This document shows, one piece after another, positions 51,111 to 60,490 of a DNA stretch of 64,000 nucleotides. This DNA is from a bacterium BRH_c32 (GTDB lineage: Bacteria; Bacteroidota; Ignavibacteria; Ignavibacteriales; Melioribacteraceae), in the NCBI GenBank assembly GCA_001516025.1, contig LOEU01000001.1, positions 91,000 through 154,999 of the forward strand. The letters are read 5' to 3'. The stretch's first letter is position 1. Every line of letters begins with the position of its first letter. The translations under genes and the position numbers were made by a program. Below the pieces are notes generated by a model. That model had not been told where the DNA came from. It did not search any database and saw only the letters and a program-made list of their open reading frames with translations.

Positions 51111-52349
51111 TTATTTATTTTCGTTCTCTTTTGGTTTAGTTTTGTATTTATCGTACATCTCTAAATTCTCTTTCTTCTGTTCTTCAAATGCATCTTTCTT
51201 TATCATTAATCTTTCTCTAAGAGTCGGTAGAATTTCTGCTTTAATAGAAATAATAATCTCTTTTTTAGTATAAGTCTTCTGGTCGTACCCGAAAATATAT
51301 TTCAGACCAAAAAACCACCAAGGGAGATCTTTAAGAACCGGAACGCCTCTACGAGAAACTGCATCTTCATTAACGAATAATCCGCCGATAACTGTCTCTT
51401 CACCATTCAATAAAAGAACGCTTGTAGTGGCAGCGGTTTTTCTTATTTCGGTACTTATAACATCAGGGATTGCAGAGCTTCTTTCCACTTTTACTTTAAG
51501 GAGAACATATTCCAAACCATCTTGATTATAGATATAAGGAGTTACTTCGATAATAGTACCCGTTGAATAAAACTTATCGATTAAGTTACCGGAGAAATCA
51601 CGTTCTTTAATCGATATATCAGAACCTACTTGAGTACGTCCCTGAATCCCGTTTCTTACAGATACAGTGGGACGAGCAATAATTTCACCCAAATTATCAG
51701 TCTCGAATAATCTAAACATTGCGGTGGCATTACCCGCAAATTTTCCCATAGTAAATTTTGATTCGGTAGTTAAATCCAAGGTTGGTGGTTTAGCGACGGT
51801 TTGTTGTGAGTTAGAATTTTCTGTTTGCTCTTGTTCTTCTTGAAGAGTCCTGAAATCACCTCCGACAGATAAACCATTTCTTGAAAGAAGGAACTGCCAA
51901 TTTATTCCTTTCTCCGTCATATCATAAACATTAGCCTCGAATAGAACCGCACTAATTTTTACTTCTTTCTCTTCTACACCTGCATATTCATTAATATCAC
52001 GCTCGGCAGCGGCAACATCTTTTCTTTTTACTAATAATGCATCAGTCGTTTCTTCTACAACAAAATTATTATATTGAGCTATTATCATTAATGCTTTTTT
52101 ATACTGCATCTTTTCAATTTCGAAACCGATTGGACCATTGAATCCGGCAACAGAAAAAACTTTCTTGCCTGTAATTTTTTCGCTAACCTTACTTATTAAA
52201 TCGATTGCTTGCTCGAAAGGAACTAATTGAGATAGAGTAATTAATTCGTCAGGATTTGTATAGCCCGAAAGCTTTTCCTTTAGGTCAACTTGAGCGTTCA
52301 ATCCGCTAAGTCCAAAACTTATCATAATAAAGAAAATAAATCTTTTCAT
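51111..52349 (-). CDS. Secretin of a type IV filament machine (PilQ/GspD-like)
   Basis: About 412 residues, small for a secretin. Signal peptide MKRFIFFIMISFGLSGLNAQ, then a short N-domain, then the secretin domain ending with GEETVIGGLFVNE, SRRGVPVLKDLPWWFFG and KTYTKKEIIISIKAEIL, the family signature. It should form the outer-membrane pore. Earlier N-domains (STN, N1) are reduced. The longer open frame runs into the upstream gene; ATG 52349 is one base from that gene's stop. It is the last gene of the machine operon. Confidence 0.85.
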   Translation of the reverse strand: MKRFIFFIMISFGLSGLNAQVDLKEKLSGYTNPDELITLSQLVPFEQAIDLISKVSEKITGKKVFSVAGFNGPIGFEIEKMQYKKALMIIAQYNNFVVEETTDALLVKRKDVAAAERDINEYAGVEEKEVKISAVLFEANVYDMTEKGINWQFLLSRNGLSVGGDFRTLQEEQEQTENSNSQQTVAKPPTLDLTTESKFTMGKFAGNATAMFRLFETDNLGEIIARPTVSVRNGIQGRTQVGSDISIKERDFSGNLIDKFYSTGTIIEVTPYIYNQDGLEYVLLKVKVERSSAIPDVISTEIRKTAATTSVLLLNGEETVIGGLFVNEDAVSRRGVPVLKDLPWWFFGLKYIFGYDQKTYTKKEIIISIKAEILPTLRERLMIKKDAFEEQKKENLEMYDKYKTKPKENENK

Positions 52350-52350
52350 T

Positions 52351-53238
52351 TTATTTGCTCTGCTTTTTTTCTTTTGAAAGTTCAAGCGTAATTTTTTCAA
52401 TAATTCCGCCTTTGTTTACGATAAAATGTACTTGGCTTTTCTTGAAATCGATCTCAGTCAAATACCCCAAATACACCTGATCTCCTTCCCATAGAAGGTA
52501 AGTCCTGCCGGAAGCATCAGATAAAAATGCTCCATCGGGTATTAATGCCAATAATTGCCCGGTTTGTACGTCCAATAGTTCGGAACTGTTTGGCACAATT
52601 TCGCTTCTAATTAATGGATAGAAATAATCATAAACCGGGTAAGGCTTTAGATCGTTCTCTACATAATTTTTAATCGCAAATCGATCGTCCGATGATGAAT
52701 AAACTTCCACATTGAATTTATAATTAACGAGATAATGAGGAGTGCCATCGGTATCAACATTAATATTATTAGCGAGAATCATCGTATTTATTTTTTTTAA
52801 TAATTTACTCTCTTCTATCGAATAGATCAAATTATATAAATCTCTAAACTCTGCCACGCCATCCAAAGTATAATTAAAAATATCAAATCCTTTCTCACGA
52901 GTATTCTCAACATATTCCATATTGACAAATGAGTATTCAGAAAATCCTGCACTTACCTTATTGACAAAATCATAAAAATCGGTTTGATTAATATTGAACG
53001 GGATATTATGCCTGCGCAAAGCGAGAACGGAATCTAATTGAGCCGAACGTTTCTGAAGATCGATTAAACTTCTCGTTAATGCTTCGGTATCCATCTCATA
53101 TTTTTTCAAATTTTTTATTTTCGTATTCCTATCATCAATCTTGCCTTTGAGTATTACATAATTAAATATACCGCCGGCTACAATAATGAAAATTAGAATG
53201 CTGCTAATAATGATAGTATTTTTTACTTTGCCGCTCAT
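52351..53238 (-). CDS. PilO-like protein with PilP-like C-terminal domain
   Basis: 295 residues: a single N-terminal membrane helix (about 9-27, SSILIFIIVAGGIFNYV), a coiled coil (about 30-70), a ferredoxin-like domain in the middle as in PilO/GspM, and a C-terminal region (GQLLALIPDGAFLSDAS, YLLWEGDQVYLGYLTEIDF, GGIIEKITLEL) with the strand pattern of PilP/GspC homology regions. It overlaps the gene above by four bases. I read it as an alignment-complex protein combining PilO and PilP. The PilP part is inferred from pattern, not from a strong motif. Confidence 0.6.
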   Translation of the reverse strand: MSGKVKNTIIISSILIFIIVAGGIFNYVILKGKIDDRNTKIKNLKKYEMDTEALTRSLIDLQKRSAQLDSVLALRRHNIPFNINQTDFYDFVNKVSAGFSEYSFVNMEYVENTREKGFDIFNYTLDGVAEFRDLYNLIYSIEESKLLKKINTMILANNINVDTDGTPHYLVNYKFNVEVYSSSDDRFAIKNYVENDLKPYPVYDYFYPLIRSEIVPNSSELLDVQTGQLLALIPDGAFLSDASGRTYLLWEGDQVYLGYLTEIDFKKSQVHFIVNKGGIIEKITLELSKEKKQSK

Positions 53239-54797
53239 TTTGTACCGGTAGTATCCTTTTTAGCTAAGTCAAATTCAATTGTATAAGAATATGCGTTTTT
53301 CTCTCGGAGCGGTTCATACTTGATATTTTTTAAGTTTGATACCTGGAGATAATTAGCAAACTCCGTTAATACACTCCTTGAAAGCGAATAACCGATGATC
53401 CTTATTTTACCGGTTTCTCCGATATCAAGCTTACTAATCCAGAAATTTCTTCTTCTCTCTGCAAAATCCGAAATATTAGAAAGATTATAATTCCATAAAC
53501 CGGAACCTGCCGCCACTGTATCGAGCACTGACTGCGTTTCATCAAAGCTATTAATTCTATTATCTAAAGGAGTAATCTGTTCTACGAGCACCTGATTTTC
53601 GAGCTGCCTAAGTGTCAATCGAGCAACCTCTGAATCTAATTCATTAATGTTCCTATTATTCGAAAGCGTCTGGAGTGTGAAGAACATTGCCGCACCAAAT
53701 AAGAACGGAAGCAATGCATAACTGTGCCATCCGAACTGCAAAAACTTTTGATTCTCTTGAACATATTTTGGAAGGAAATTAACTCCTTTATGCTTGTGGT
53801 CTAATTCATCAAAATATTCAACTGCAGCTGAAATAGGGACAGCATAGAGAGCGAGATTCTCAATATCTTCAATCGGTAATTCACGTGTAACGAGGTCTTC
53901 AAATTTTAATTCAGATACATTCGCTTCGGGAAAGGTGCCATAAAACGATAGCATTAAATTCTCTGAGCGATCCTCTCCGCAAATAATAATATTATCAAGC
54001 TTCTGGATCTGTCCGTTTTCCATCTCTAAAAGTATCTTAGAGAAATAAACGTCATAAGTATGAAGATTTTTTGTACCTATATCAAGTGTGGAACCGATAT
54101 GTTTTAATTTCTGTCCTTCGAGAAAAATGAGCTTGCTATATTCTTTACCGATATAAATTATGAGTGAATAATCTTCAGGGAAAAATTTATTTGTTTTGCC
54201 AACATAATATGATAATGCCAGTTCAGTGGTTTTAATTGTAGGAATTTTTAAGTATCTTTTTTTAATATAACTGGCGAGAAGATTAACAACACTAACGCAA
54301 TGAATATCCCCTTCAATAAATACCGATAGAAGTTGATTGGAATTTAATTCCAAGTAATCAATACCATCGGGCGCTACGGTAATTCCCTTAACCGTTTGAA
54401 TATCTTTTATTATTGCATCAATTAATTTATTTTTTTTCTCTTCGCGCGGACCTTCATAAACATGGAAATTAACGGTGGGCTCCGTTATAATCGGTATAAA
54501 TTCCATCTTTGAAAGTTGGAAATTCGAAAGCGAGGCTGCCACTTGTGCGATATCATTAGCGTCAACATCCATACCTATCGGGGTAGTCGAATCATCAAGA
54601 CTATCGAACGATAAATCTCCGCCCGATTCAGGCATCGGAATACTAAAATCATTCTCTTGCCTTGTGGGTGATTGATACATAGAAGACATAGTTAAAGAAG
54701 CTACTTTGAGGACTCTAATAGTTTCTTTATCTTTAGCAACGACTGCTAACTTAGCATCGCTCCCTTCGCAATATATGCAGACTACGGGCTTTGTCAT
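53235..54797 (-). CDS. PilM-like protein fused to a PilN-like part (GspL-like)
   Basis: 520 residues. The N-terminal about 350 residues have the actin-like (PilM/GspL) layout (CIYCEGSDAKLAVVAKD, ELALSYYVGK, LIIYIGKEYSKLIFLEGQ), then one membrane helix near 365-385 (YALLPFLFGAAMFFTL), a coiled coil and a periplasmic ferredoxin-like domain (WISKLDIGETGKIRIIGY, LTEFANYLQVSNLKNIKYEP) as in PilN. So PilM and PilN functions appear in one polypeptide, the arrangement of GspL. It overlaps neighbours by four bases on each side, indicating coupled translation. Confidence 0.65.
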   Translation of the reverse strand: MTKPVVCIYCEGSDAKLAVVAKDKETIRVLKVASLTMSSMYQSPTRQENDFSIPMPESGGDLSFDSLDDSTTPIGMDVDANDIAQVAASLSNFQLSKMEFIPIITEPTVNFHVYEGPREEKKNKLIDAIIKDIQTVKGITVAPDGIDYLELNSNQLLSVFIEGDIHCVSVVNLLASYIKKRYLKIPTIKTTELALSYYVGKTNKFFPEDYSLIIYIGKEYSKLIFLEGQKLKHIGSTLDIGTKNLHTYDVYFSKILLEMENGQIQKLDNIIICGEDRSENLMLSFYGTFPEANVSELKFEDLVTRELPIEDIENLALYAVPISAAVEYFDELDHKHKGVNFLPKYVQENQKFLQFGWHSYALLPFLFGAAMFFTLQTLSNNRNINELDSEVARLTLRQLENQVLVEQITPLDNRINSFDETQSVLDTVAAGSGLWNYNLSNISDFAERRRNFWISKLDIGETGKIRIIGYSLSRSVLTEFANYLQVSNLKNIKYEPLREKNAYSYTIEFDLAKKDTTGTK

Positions 54798-56020
54798 ATA
54801 CCTTTCATTAATTGCATCATTCTAATTTTATTATTTGAATATGCTATCGTATTCTCCGCTGTTATTCTTCTTTCCTGGTAAAGTCTAAGCAAATCCTGTT
54901 CCATTGTAACCATTCCAACATCTCTGCCTTGATTTATCATACCATAGATTTCGCTTGTGTTATTGCTTTTAATGGCAGCTCTTATCGAAGGAGTACTAAT
55001 CAAAACTTCTTTTGCAAGCACTCGTCTCCCATCGGTACTTGGAATTAATTTTTGCGATACTACCGATACAAGCACATCAGCTAATCTATTCCTCACTCTA
55101 TCCTGCTCACCGGTATCCACTTCCGCAATAATTCTATCTAATGATTCCACGGCGGATGAAGTATGGAGCGTGGAAAAAACTTTATGACCAGTATCGGTAA
55201 CTTCCAATGCTGCCATAATAGTATCCGGATCTCTCATCTCACCTATTACAATTATATCAGGATCCTGCCTCAAGGATTGGATTACTCCCTCCTTAAAAGA
55301 AAGGACATCTCTCCCCACTTCTCGATGCTTAATAATAGCTGCATTTGAAGTGTGAACATATTCAATTGGAGCTGCTATTATTACTATATGACAAGGATCG
55401 AATTTATTATGATAATCAATAATCGCATCAAGTGTAGTTGATTTTCCCGACCCTGTAATTCCCGTTACTAATGAAAGACCAAATTTAATAAATCCATGAC
55501 TCATCTGCTTGATAGCCAATGGATGAAATTCGAGAGATTCTAATGAACGAATATTAGAAGCGATCGCTCTCATATTTAATGTTAATGTATCTAAATCATA
55601 ATAAGCATCAGCCCTAAAGCGAACATACTTCTGATGCTTTTCATAAAAATAAGTATAACTAAAATCTAAGTTTCTTTTTTCTATTAATAATTTTAATTGA
55701 TTTGGAGATAGAAGTGATACAATTAAAACAGCCCATTCATCATTATTAAGAATAGGGAGTTCTTTAGCTTTCTCTTTTTTACCATGAATTCTAAGCCATG
55801 CGAATCCATTTGTAGCCATTCCGCCGATTTCAATATCGGAGGCTTGATGCTCAATCATATAGGTTAAAATATGATTGGCTAACTTAATTACCTGTAATTT
55901 TTGCTCATTCGGAAGCTTATCGATATTCTCGATAATGAAATTTATCCGCTCCGCTCCAATAATTACCGGAGGGATCTTGGAGGTAAAAAAAGATAAAATT
56001 GACTTAGCGTTTTCAATCAT
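54794..56020 (-). CDS. pilT: PilT-family ATPase
   Basis: About 408 residues. N-terminal PAS-like part (IEIGGMATNGFAWLRIHGK) and a RecA-like ATPase: Walker A TGITGSGKSTTLDAI, Asp box (IVIIAAPIEYVH), Walker B-type QDPDIIVIGEMRD, His box TGHKVFSTLHTSSAVESL. The family powers pilus retraction. Chosen start ATG 56020; the open frame extends two codons to a TTG. It lies 35 bases after the PilB stop. A retraction motor is unexpected in a pure type II secretion system and suggests a pilus. Confidence 0.85.
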   Translation of the reverse strand: MIENAKSILSFFTSKIPPVIIGAERINFIIENIDKLPNEQKLQVIKLANHILTYMIEHQASDIEIGGMATNGFAWLRIHGKKEKAKELPILNNDEWAVLIVSLLSPNQLKLLIEKRNLDFSYTYFYEKHQKYVRFRADAYYDLDTLTLNMRAIASNIRSLESLEFHPLAIKQMSHGFIKFGLSLVTGITGSGKSTTLDAIIDYHNKFDPCHIVIIAAPIEYVHTSNAAIIKHREVGRDVLSFKEGVIQSLRQDPDIIVIGEMRDPDTIMAALEVTDTGHKVFSTLHTSSAVESLDRIIAEVDTGEQDRVRNRLADVLVSVVSQKLIPSTDGRRVLAKEVLISTPSIRAAIKSNNTSEIYGMINQGRDVGMVTMEQDLLRLYQERRITAENTIAYSNNKIRMMQLMKGI

Positions 56021-56055
56021 CCGCAATAACCAAAAATTTTGAATATAAATTAATA

Positions 56056-57843
56056 CTATTCTTCCATAGTTGCACCAATTACTTCATGAAAACTTGTAAG
56101 TCCGAGTCTAACTTTCTCGAACCCTGCATCACGAAGACTTAAGGAGCCATCTTTTCTTGCTTGATCTCTAATTGCTTCTTCATTAACGTCATCACCTGCA
56201 TTAACGATTGCTCTTCTGATCTCTTTAGTAAAATAGAGAGCTTCATGAATAGCCATTCTTCCTTTATAGCCGGTTTGATTGCATCTATCGCATCCCACTG
56301 CTTCATATATTGTGTGGTCTTTATAATCTTCATAATTCAAGTCCAAAAGCCTAACTGCTTCTTCTAAGTTTGGAGTAACTTTTTTACAGTTATCGCATAG
56401 CTTTCTGATAAGACGCTGAGCCACAATAATATTAATTGCATAAGCAATAAGGAATGGCTCCACTCCCATTTTGAATAAACGAGCAACCGCCGAGGGCGCA
56501 TCGTTTGTATGGAGTGTAGAGAATGTTAAGTGGCCCGTGTTTGCCAATTTAATAGCAGTCTCTGCGGTCTCCTTATCTCTCATCTCACCCACAAGAACAA
56601 TATCGGGATCGTGTCTCAATATAGCTCTTATCGCCTGCTCGAAATTCATCTTGTAACCGATTTTTAACTGGCGAGCACCTTCGATAACATATTCCACAGG
56701 GTCTTCGACTGTTAACACATTTTTTGTGGGATTGATTACTTGATATAAAGCCGCGACAAGTGTTGTCGATTTACCCGATCCTGTTGGACCCGTAAGGATA
56801 ATCATTCCCTGCGGCTGTGTAATAGCTTTTACGAATGCCGTATTTGAATAGCCCGTCAAACCGAGCTTGCTTAGGTCTTTTATAACTTTTCTATCATCAA
56901 GAATACGAATAACGATTGTTTCAAATTTATTTTTAAGTTCGGTTCCGACCATCGGAAGCACCGATACACGGAAACGAATTATATGACCATCGATTTCGCG
57001 CTGAATAAAACCGTCTTGCGCTCTTTCTCTTTCAAAGCGGTCTAATCCTTTTGATCGGTCTTTCACCACCGCCATAACTGCCTCGGGCAGAGTACCTTCC
57101 TGAACGTGCCATAGTGCGAGCTTGCCATCGGTCCTGAAATGTATCTCCGTTTTATTACCCGGTTTTGGGATTACGTGAATATCACTCACTCCCTTTCTCG
57201 TCCCTTCCACCAATGCTGCTTCAATTAGATTTATAAGTGCTGATTTATTTATCTCGGCATCGAGTTCATCTTCATTAATTGAAGCATCCTCAGCTATTAC
57301 CTGCATCTCCTCGTTTGCTTCTTGAATAGCTTTTAGATATTCATTCTCCGCCGGAACTATTAGTGCAATTAATTTATCATAATCCTTTTTGCGTAAAAAA
57401 TTAATTTCATATTTTTTTGCGTTAAGTGTGTAGGCAATTTTAACGAGTATTCTATCGGTAGGATCGACTGCTGCAAGAATGAGCTTATCCCTGATTCTAT
57501 CATCAAATTTATAAGGGAGAACTCGATGTTCAAGGAGCATCTTTTTAGTATCTTCCCCCCCTTTATTTAATAGTCCCTTAATCTCAGCAATCCGTTCATC
57601 TGAGAGTTCATCGAAATGGACTATAAGCTCTTTGAAAGCATATAAAACAGCCACTTCACGAAATATCAAATCGTGATCGAATTGAAATTCATCAACTAAA
57701 ATTTGAGCTAAATTTCTTTTTAATTTTGCTTGGTCAGCTTCTTTTATTTTAAGTGCCTGCTCAAGTATATTTGAATCGATTATCCCTTTCTTTAATAAAA
57801 GGTAACCAATCTTATCCGACATTTCCATTGCTACATCTAACAT
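56056..57843 (-). CDS. pilB: PilB/GspE assembly ATPase
   Basis: 595 residues. N-terminal MshEN/GspE-N-like domains (DKIGYLLLKKGIIDSNILEQ, then ALLEHRVLPYKFDDR), RecA-like ATPase with Walker A ILTGPTGSGKSTT, Asp box TVEDPVEYVIEG, Walker B LRHDPDIVLVGEMRD, His box TGHLTFSTLHTND, and the zinc-binding CDNC...CDRC tetracysteine near 505-560. It powers filament assembly at the inner membrane. Three start codons (1, 6, 8) are possible; the first is kept. The PilC gene begins 13 bases before it. Confidence 0.92.
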   Translation of the reverse strand: MLDVAMEMSDKIGYLLLKKGIIDSNILEQALKIKEADQAKLKRNLAQILVDEFQFDHDLIFREVAVLYAFKELIVHFDELSDERIAEIKGLLNKGGEDTKKMLLEHRVLPYKFDDRIRDKLILAAVDPTDRILVKIAYTLNAKKYEINFLRKKDYDKLIALIVPAENEYLKAIQEANEEMQVIAEDASINEDELDAEINKSALINLIEAALVEGTRKGVSDIHVIPKPGNKTEIHFRTDGKLALWHVQEGTLPEAVMAVVKDRSKGLDRFERERAQDGFIQREIDGHIIRFRVSVLPMVGTELKNKFETIVIRILDDRKVIKDLSKLGLTGYSNTAFVKAITQPQGMIILTGPTGSGKSTTLVAALYQVINPTKNVLTVEDPVEYVIEGARQLKIGYKMNFEQAIRAILRHDPDIVLVGEMRDKETAETAIKLANTGHLTFSTLHTNDAPSAVARLFKMGVEPFLIAYAINIIVAQRLIRKLCDNCKKVTPNLEEAVRLLDLNYEDYKDHTIYEAVGCDRCNQTGYKGRMAIHEALYFTKEIRRAIVNAGDDVNEEAIRDQARKDGSLSLRDAGFEKVRLGLTSFHEVIGATMEE

Positions 57844-57855
57844 AGTATTTTCTTC

Positions 57856-59199
57856 TTATTGAGACATTGTTGATTTTGGACTTATAGTTGCGGTCTCTGC
57901 CGAAACTAAAGTTAATCCGATCATCACTACCATTATAACCATGGCAATCATGACCTGAATCATTTCTATAATATTTTTTAATCTATATACTGTTTCACTC
58001 TCATAATAATTTGCCAATTGCAATGCGGTATTTTTAATAGTACCCGTTTCTTCGCCCGAGTGGAATCGCGAAAGAGCCGTCTCTGTAAATACACCCGATG
58101 CTTCAAACGATTCGGTAATTCCCATACCTCTTTTTACCATTAAGGGTATTGCAACGTTTTTTATCTGACTCTCAAAATAAGCATTTCCGCACGCTTCCGA
58201 GGCAATTCTAATTGGTTCGATACTTTCAGCCGATCCGCTATATAAAGTATAAAATACACGACAAAAAACCTCTATCGCTGTTTTATGAATAAGTGAACCA
58301 ATAATTGGAATTTTCATCTGCCATTTATCAAGGAACAGCCTTCCCTTCTTCGTTCTTGCCCAATAAATTAATGCGATAGGAGGAGCCATCGCAAGTATAA
58401 TAATAATTATAAAATTGTTCATCAAAAAATCTGAAAGTGCTAAAGTTGCTTTGGTCATAGGGGGAAGATCGATCTTGAACTTAACAAATAATTTAGCTGT
58501 CTCAGGGAAAATATATCCGACATAAAAAAGGACAGCCAAGAATAGGATAAATAGAGTAATGAACGGAGTAATAAGTGCGCTTCTTAAACTCTTTTTAAAT
58601 TCTTGCTGACGTTCAAGGAATTTAGCCGTAGCTTTATATATCTCCGCCATGTTACCGCTCTTGGAGGCAAGTCCCAACATATATGAAGTGAATTTTCCGA
58701 AGACTGATTCATAACGCATAAATACAGCTTGGCTATCCGTCCCCTTTTTCATCTCATTATTTATCTGTTTTAAAGTTTCTCTTAATGTTTTATTCTCGAC
58801 GTCATTTATCATAAGAGTAAGAATCTCACTGAATGGAAGCTTTTGTTCGAGAAGTTCGGCACTTATTTTAACGAATGAAACAATTGCTTGAGTCGGTGGC
58901 TTAGGACTGAAATCGAACCATTTTTTATTTACCGATATAACCGTATAACCGAGTTTTCTTAATGCGGTAGCCACTTCTTCTTTAGAATAAGCTCTCTGTT
59001 CTCCGGTAAGCGGCTTATCAGTACCTTTTCTGATTTTATATAGAAAAGCAGATTTTTTATCGATGCTGATTATTTTTAATTGATTCTTTTCGGCTAATCG
59101 ATGGATTTTATCCTTCGCCTCTTTATACGACATCGTATTAAGAGTTCCGTTTATCGGTTGACCGTTTATTTTCACTGCATTAAATCGAACTTCAATCAT
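57856..59199 (-). CDS. pilC: PilC/GspF inner-membrane platform protein
   Basis: 447 residues. An N-terminal about 120-residue extension rich in charged helices precedes the first GspF domain (IVSFVKISAELLEQKLPFSEIL, GLASKSGNMAEIYKATAKFL), then TM segments near 205-232 and 262-285, a second GspF domain (FCRVFYTLYSGSAESIEP, RFHSGEETGTIKNTALQLAN) and a last TM segment near 415-437. It is the platform that connects the ATPases with the pilins. It is the first gene of the machine operon after the two pilin-like genes, with a terminator in between. Confidence 0.9.
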   Translation of the reverse strand: MIEVRFNAVKINGQPINGTLNTMSYKEAKDKIHRLAEKNQLKIISIDKKSAFLYKIRKGTDKPLTGEQRAYSKEEVATALRKLGYTVISVNKKWFDFSPKPPTQAIVSFVKISAELLEQKLPFSEILTLMINDVENKTLRETLKQINNEMKKGTDSQAVFMRYESVFGKFTSYMLGLASKSGNMAEIYKATAKFLERQQEFKKSLRSALITPFITLFILFLAVLFYVGYIFPETAKLFVKFKIDLPPMTKATLALSDFLMNNFIIIIILAMAPPIALIYWARTKKGRLFLDKWQMKIPIIGSLIHKTAIEVFCRVFYTLYSGSAESIEPIRIASEACGNAYFESQIKNVAIPLMVKRGMGITESFEASGVFTETALSRFHSGEETGTIKNTALQLANYYESETVYRLKNIIEMIQVMIAMVIMVVMIGLTLVSAETATISPKSTMSQ

Positions 59200-59228
59200 A
59201 AGAAACCGAGTTGTGTTATTTTAGTTTA

Positions 59229-59259
59229 TAAAAAAAGCCGGCAATAATTCACCGGCTTT
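59229..59259 (-). terminator. Terminator after the pilin-like genes
   Basis: Minus strand AAAGCCGG, ten-base loop, CCGGCTTT, then TTTTTT. It ends the pilin transcript before the machine genes, so most transcription of pilins stops here. A second hairpin TTTAGCA...TGCTAAA at 59262-59282 lies between it and the pilin stop. Confidence 0.85.
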
Positions 59260-59306
59260 AATTTAGCAAAAATTATGCTAAAAATAATTTTTTAATCAGA
59301 TTAAAA

Positions 59307-59699
59307 TTAATTATTGATAGTTGTTGATGTTATTGCATTCGGACCAACTATCATCGTTACTTTAACTTTATTGGCCGCCGTGTTACCATTTTCAGTCCCT
59401 TCCGCAACTAAAGTAACAGTTTGTGCTGCAACGGTTGCTGCTACGTCAACACTCATATTTGGAGTTCTTACCAATGAGGTAGGTACAGTCCATCCTGTAA
59501 ATGTATTACCACCACCGCCTAAAGCTGTTGGTTTTCTGTAATATGTCTGTGCTAATGAAGCTAAATTTGTTAGATCTGCTGTTATTGCATCTCTATTTGC
59601 TTGTGAACTGCTAGCTGTGAAAACATTGATACCTACTACAACTGCGATACCAACAATGATAACTCCAAGCACGATAAGTAAAAGTTGTTGTTGACCCAT
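59307..59699 (-). CDS. Pilin-like protein with MGQQQLLL start, paralogue 1
   Basis: 130 residues. It begins MGQQQLLLIVLGVIIVG and has one N-terminal hydrophobic helix, then a helix with AQTYYRKPTALGGGGNTFTG and a beta-rich C-terminal part. AAGGAG is seven bases before the ATG, so the leader really is only Met-Gly. A prepilin peptidase cut after Gly would leave Gln1, without the Phe/Met1 and Glu5 of type IV pilins. It is probably the major filament or pseudopilin subunit of the machine downstream. The ordering (pilins, terminator, machine) fits high pilin and low machine expression. Confidence 0.7.
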   Translation of the reverse strand: MGQQQLLLIVLGVIIVGIAVVVGINVFTASSSQANRDAITADLTNLASLAQTYYRKPTALGGGGNTFTGWTVPTSLVRTPNMSVDVAATVAAQTVTLVAEGTENGNTAANKVKVTMIVGPNAITSTTINN

Positions 59700-59760
59700 G
59701 ATTCTACTCCTTATAACATGTTATTGATTTTGTGTTTAGTATTTTTTCAGATACTAAAGT

Positions 59761-60141
59761 TTATTTAATGATTACTGTTTGAAAACTCTTTGGAGAAACC
59801 GTTATTTGCACTTTAACCGAATCATTTCCTGTAACAACTTCATTTCCGGTTGCAGTAATTACAACGTTTTCATCATTTGCAACTGCTTTAAAATGTCCAT
59901 TTGCAGTTGTTCGAAGTTCATTTGGTATAACCCATCCCGTAAAAGAACGATCGCCTCCGCCATAGGCCTTCGGTTTCATATAATATTGTTGCGCCATTGC
60001 TGCAAGGTTAACTGATTCATTAATAATGTTATTTCTTTTAGCTTCAATTGCATTTGCTTGAAACAGATTCAAACCTACTACAATTGCTATTGCAACAATA
60101 ATGATGCCGAGTGCTATTAATAGTAATTGCTGCTGTCCCAA
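59761..60141 (-). CDS. Pilin-like protein with MGQQQLLL start, paralogue 2
   Basis: 126 residues, begins MGQQQLLLIALGIIIVAI, and shares with paralogue 1 the block A-Q-x-Y-Y-x-K-P-x-A-x-G-G-G-x-x-x-F-T-G-W. The start codon is TTG at 60141: the ATG upstream is in another frame, GGAG lies six bases before the TTG, and the alignment with paralogue 1 fits. A hairpin TTTAGTAT...ATACTAAA at 59735-59758 lies between the two genes and may set their ratio. The C-terminal half differs from paralogue 1, so they are likely distinct subunits. Confidence 0.7.
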   Translation of the reverse strand: MGQQQLLLIALGIIIVAIAIVVGLNLFQANAIEAKRNNIINESVNLAAMAQQYYMKPKAYGGGDRSFTGWVIPNELRTTANGHFKAVANDENVVITATGNEVVTGNDSVKVQITVSPKSFQTVIIK

Positions 60142-60490
60142 AACCTTCTCCGATCTTCATTATTTTTATAAAAATATCAAGCAAACATGCTTTGAACGCT
60201 TAAAACATTCAAAATGCAAGCCAAATATAAAATGGTAATTATTACTTATAAAAGATAGAGAAAGAGAATGATTTATACACTTTTAAAATGAAATTTGGGC
60301 GAGAAATGTTGTTGTAGTAATTATTACATGTAAAAAATACTTGGGTGGAAAAAATTTCCACCCGTTTTGAGGCAATTTTTAGTAATCTAAATTGGATTGA
60401 TTTGATTCAATTGAAGTTTCATTCTCCATCAGAATTTGTTAATATCACATATTAGTTGAAACCCGAACAATGTTAATTTGACTACGAATT
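60142..60490 (-). promoter_or_regulatory. 349-base gap between aspS and the pilin genes; promoter and hairpins
   Basis: No coding frame is supported. It holds GGGTGGAAA-AAA-TTTCCACCC at 60343-60363 (a perfect nine-base stem with T-rich sequence after it on the minus strand, a likely aspS terminator), a -7 match TATATTTG at 60222-60229 without a good -33 (candidate pilin promoter, leader about 75 bases), and an imperfect inverted repeat near 60189-60217 inside that leader. Confidence 0.5.
60343..60363 (-). terminator. Candidate aspS terminator
   Basis: Perfect stem of nine pairs with loop AAA (plus strand), 128 bases after the aspS stop; on the minus strand it continues AAGTATTTTTT. Confidence 0.65.
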
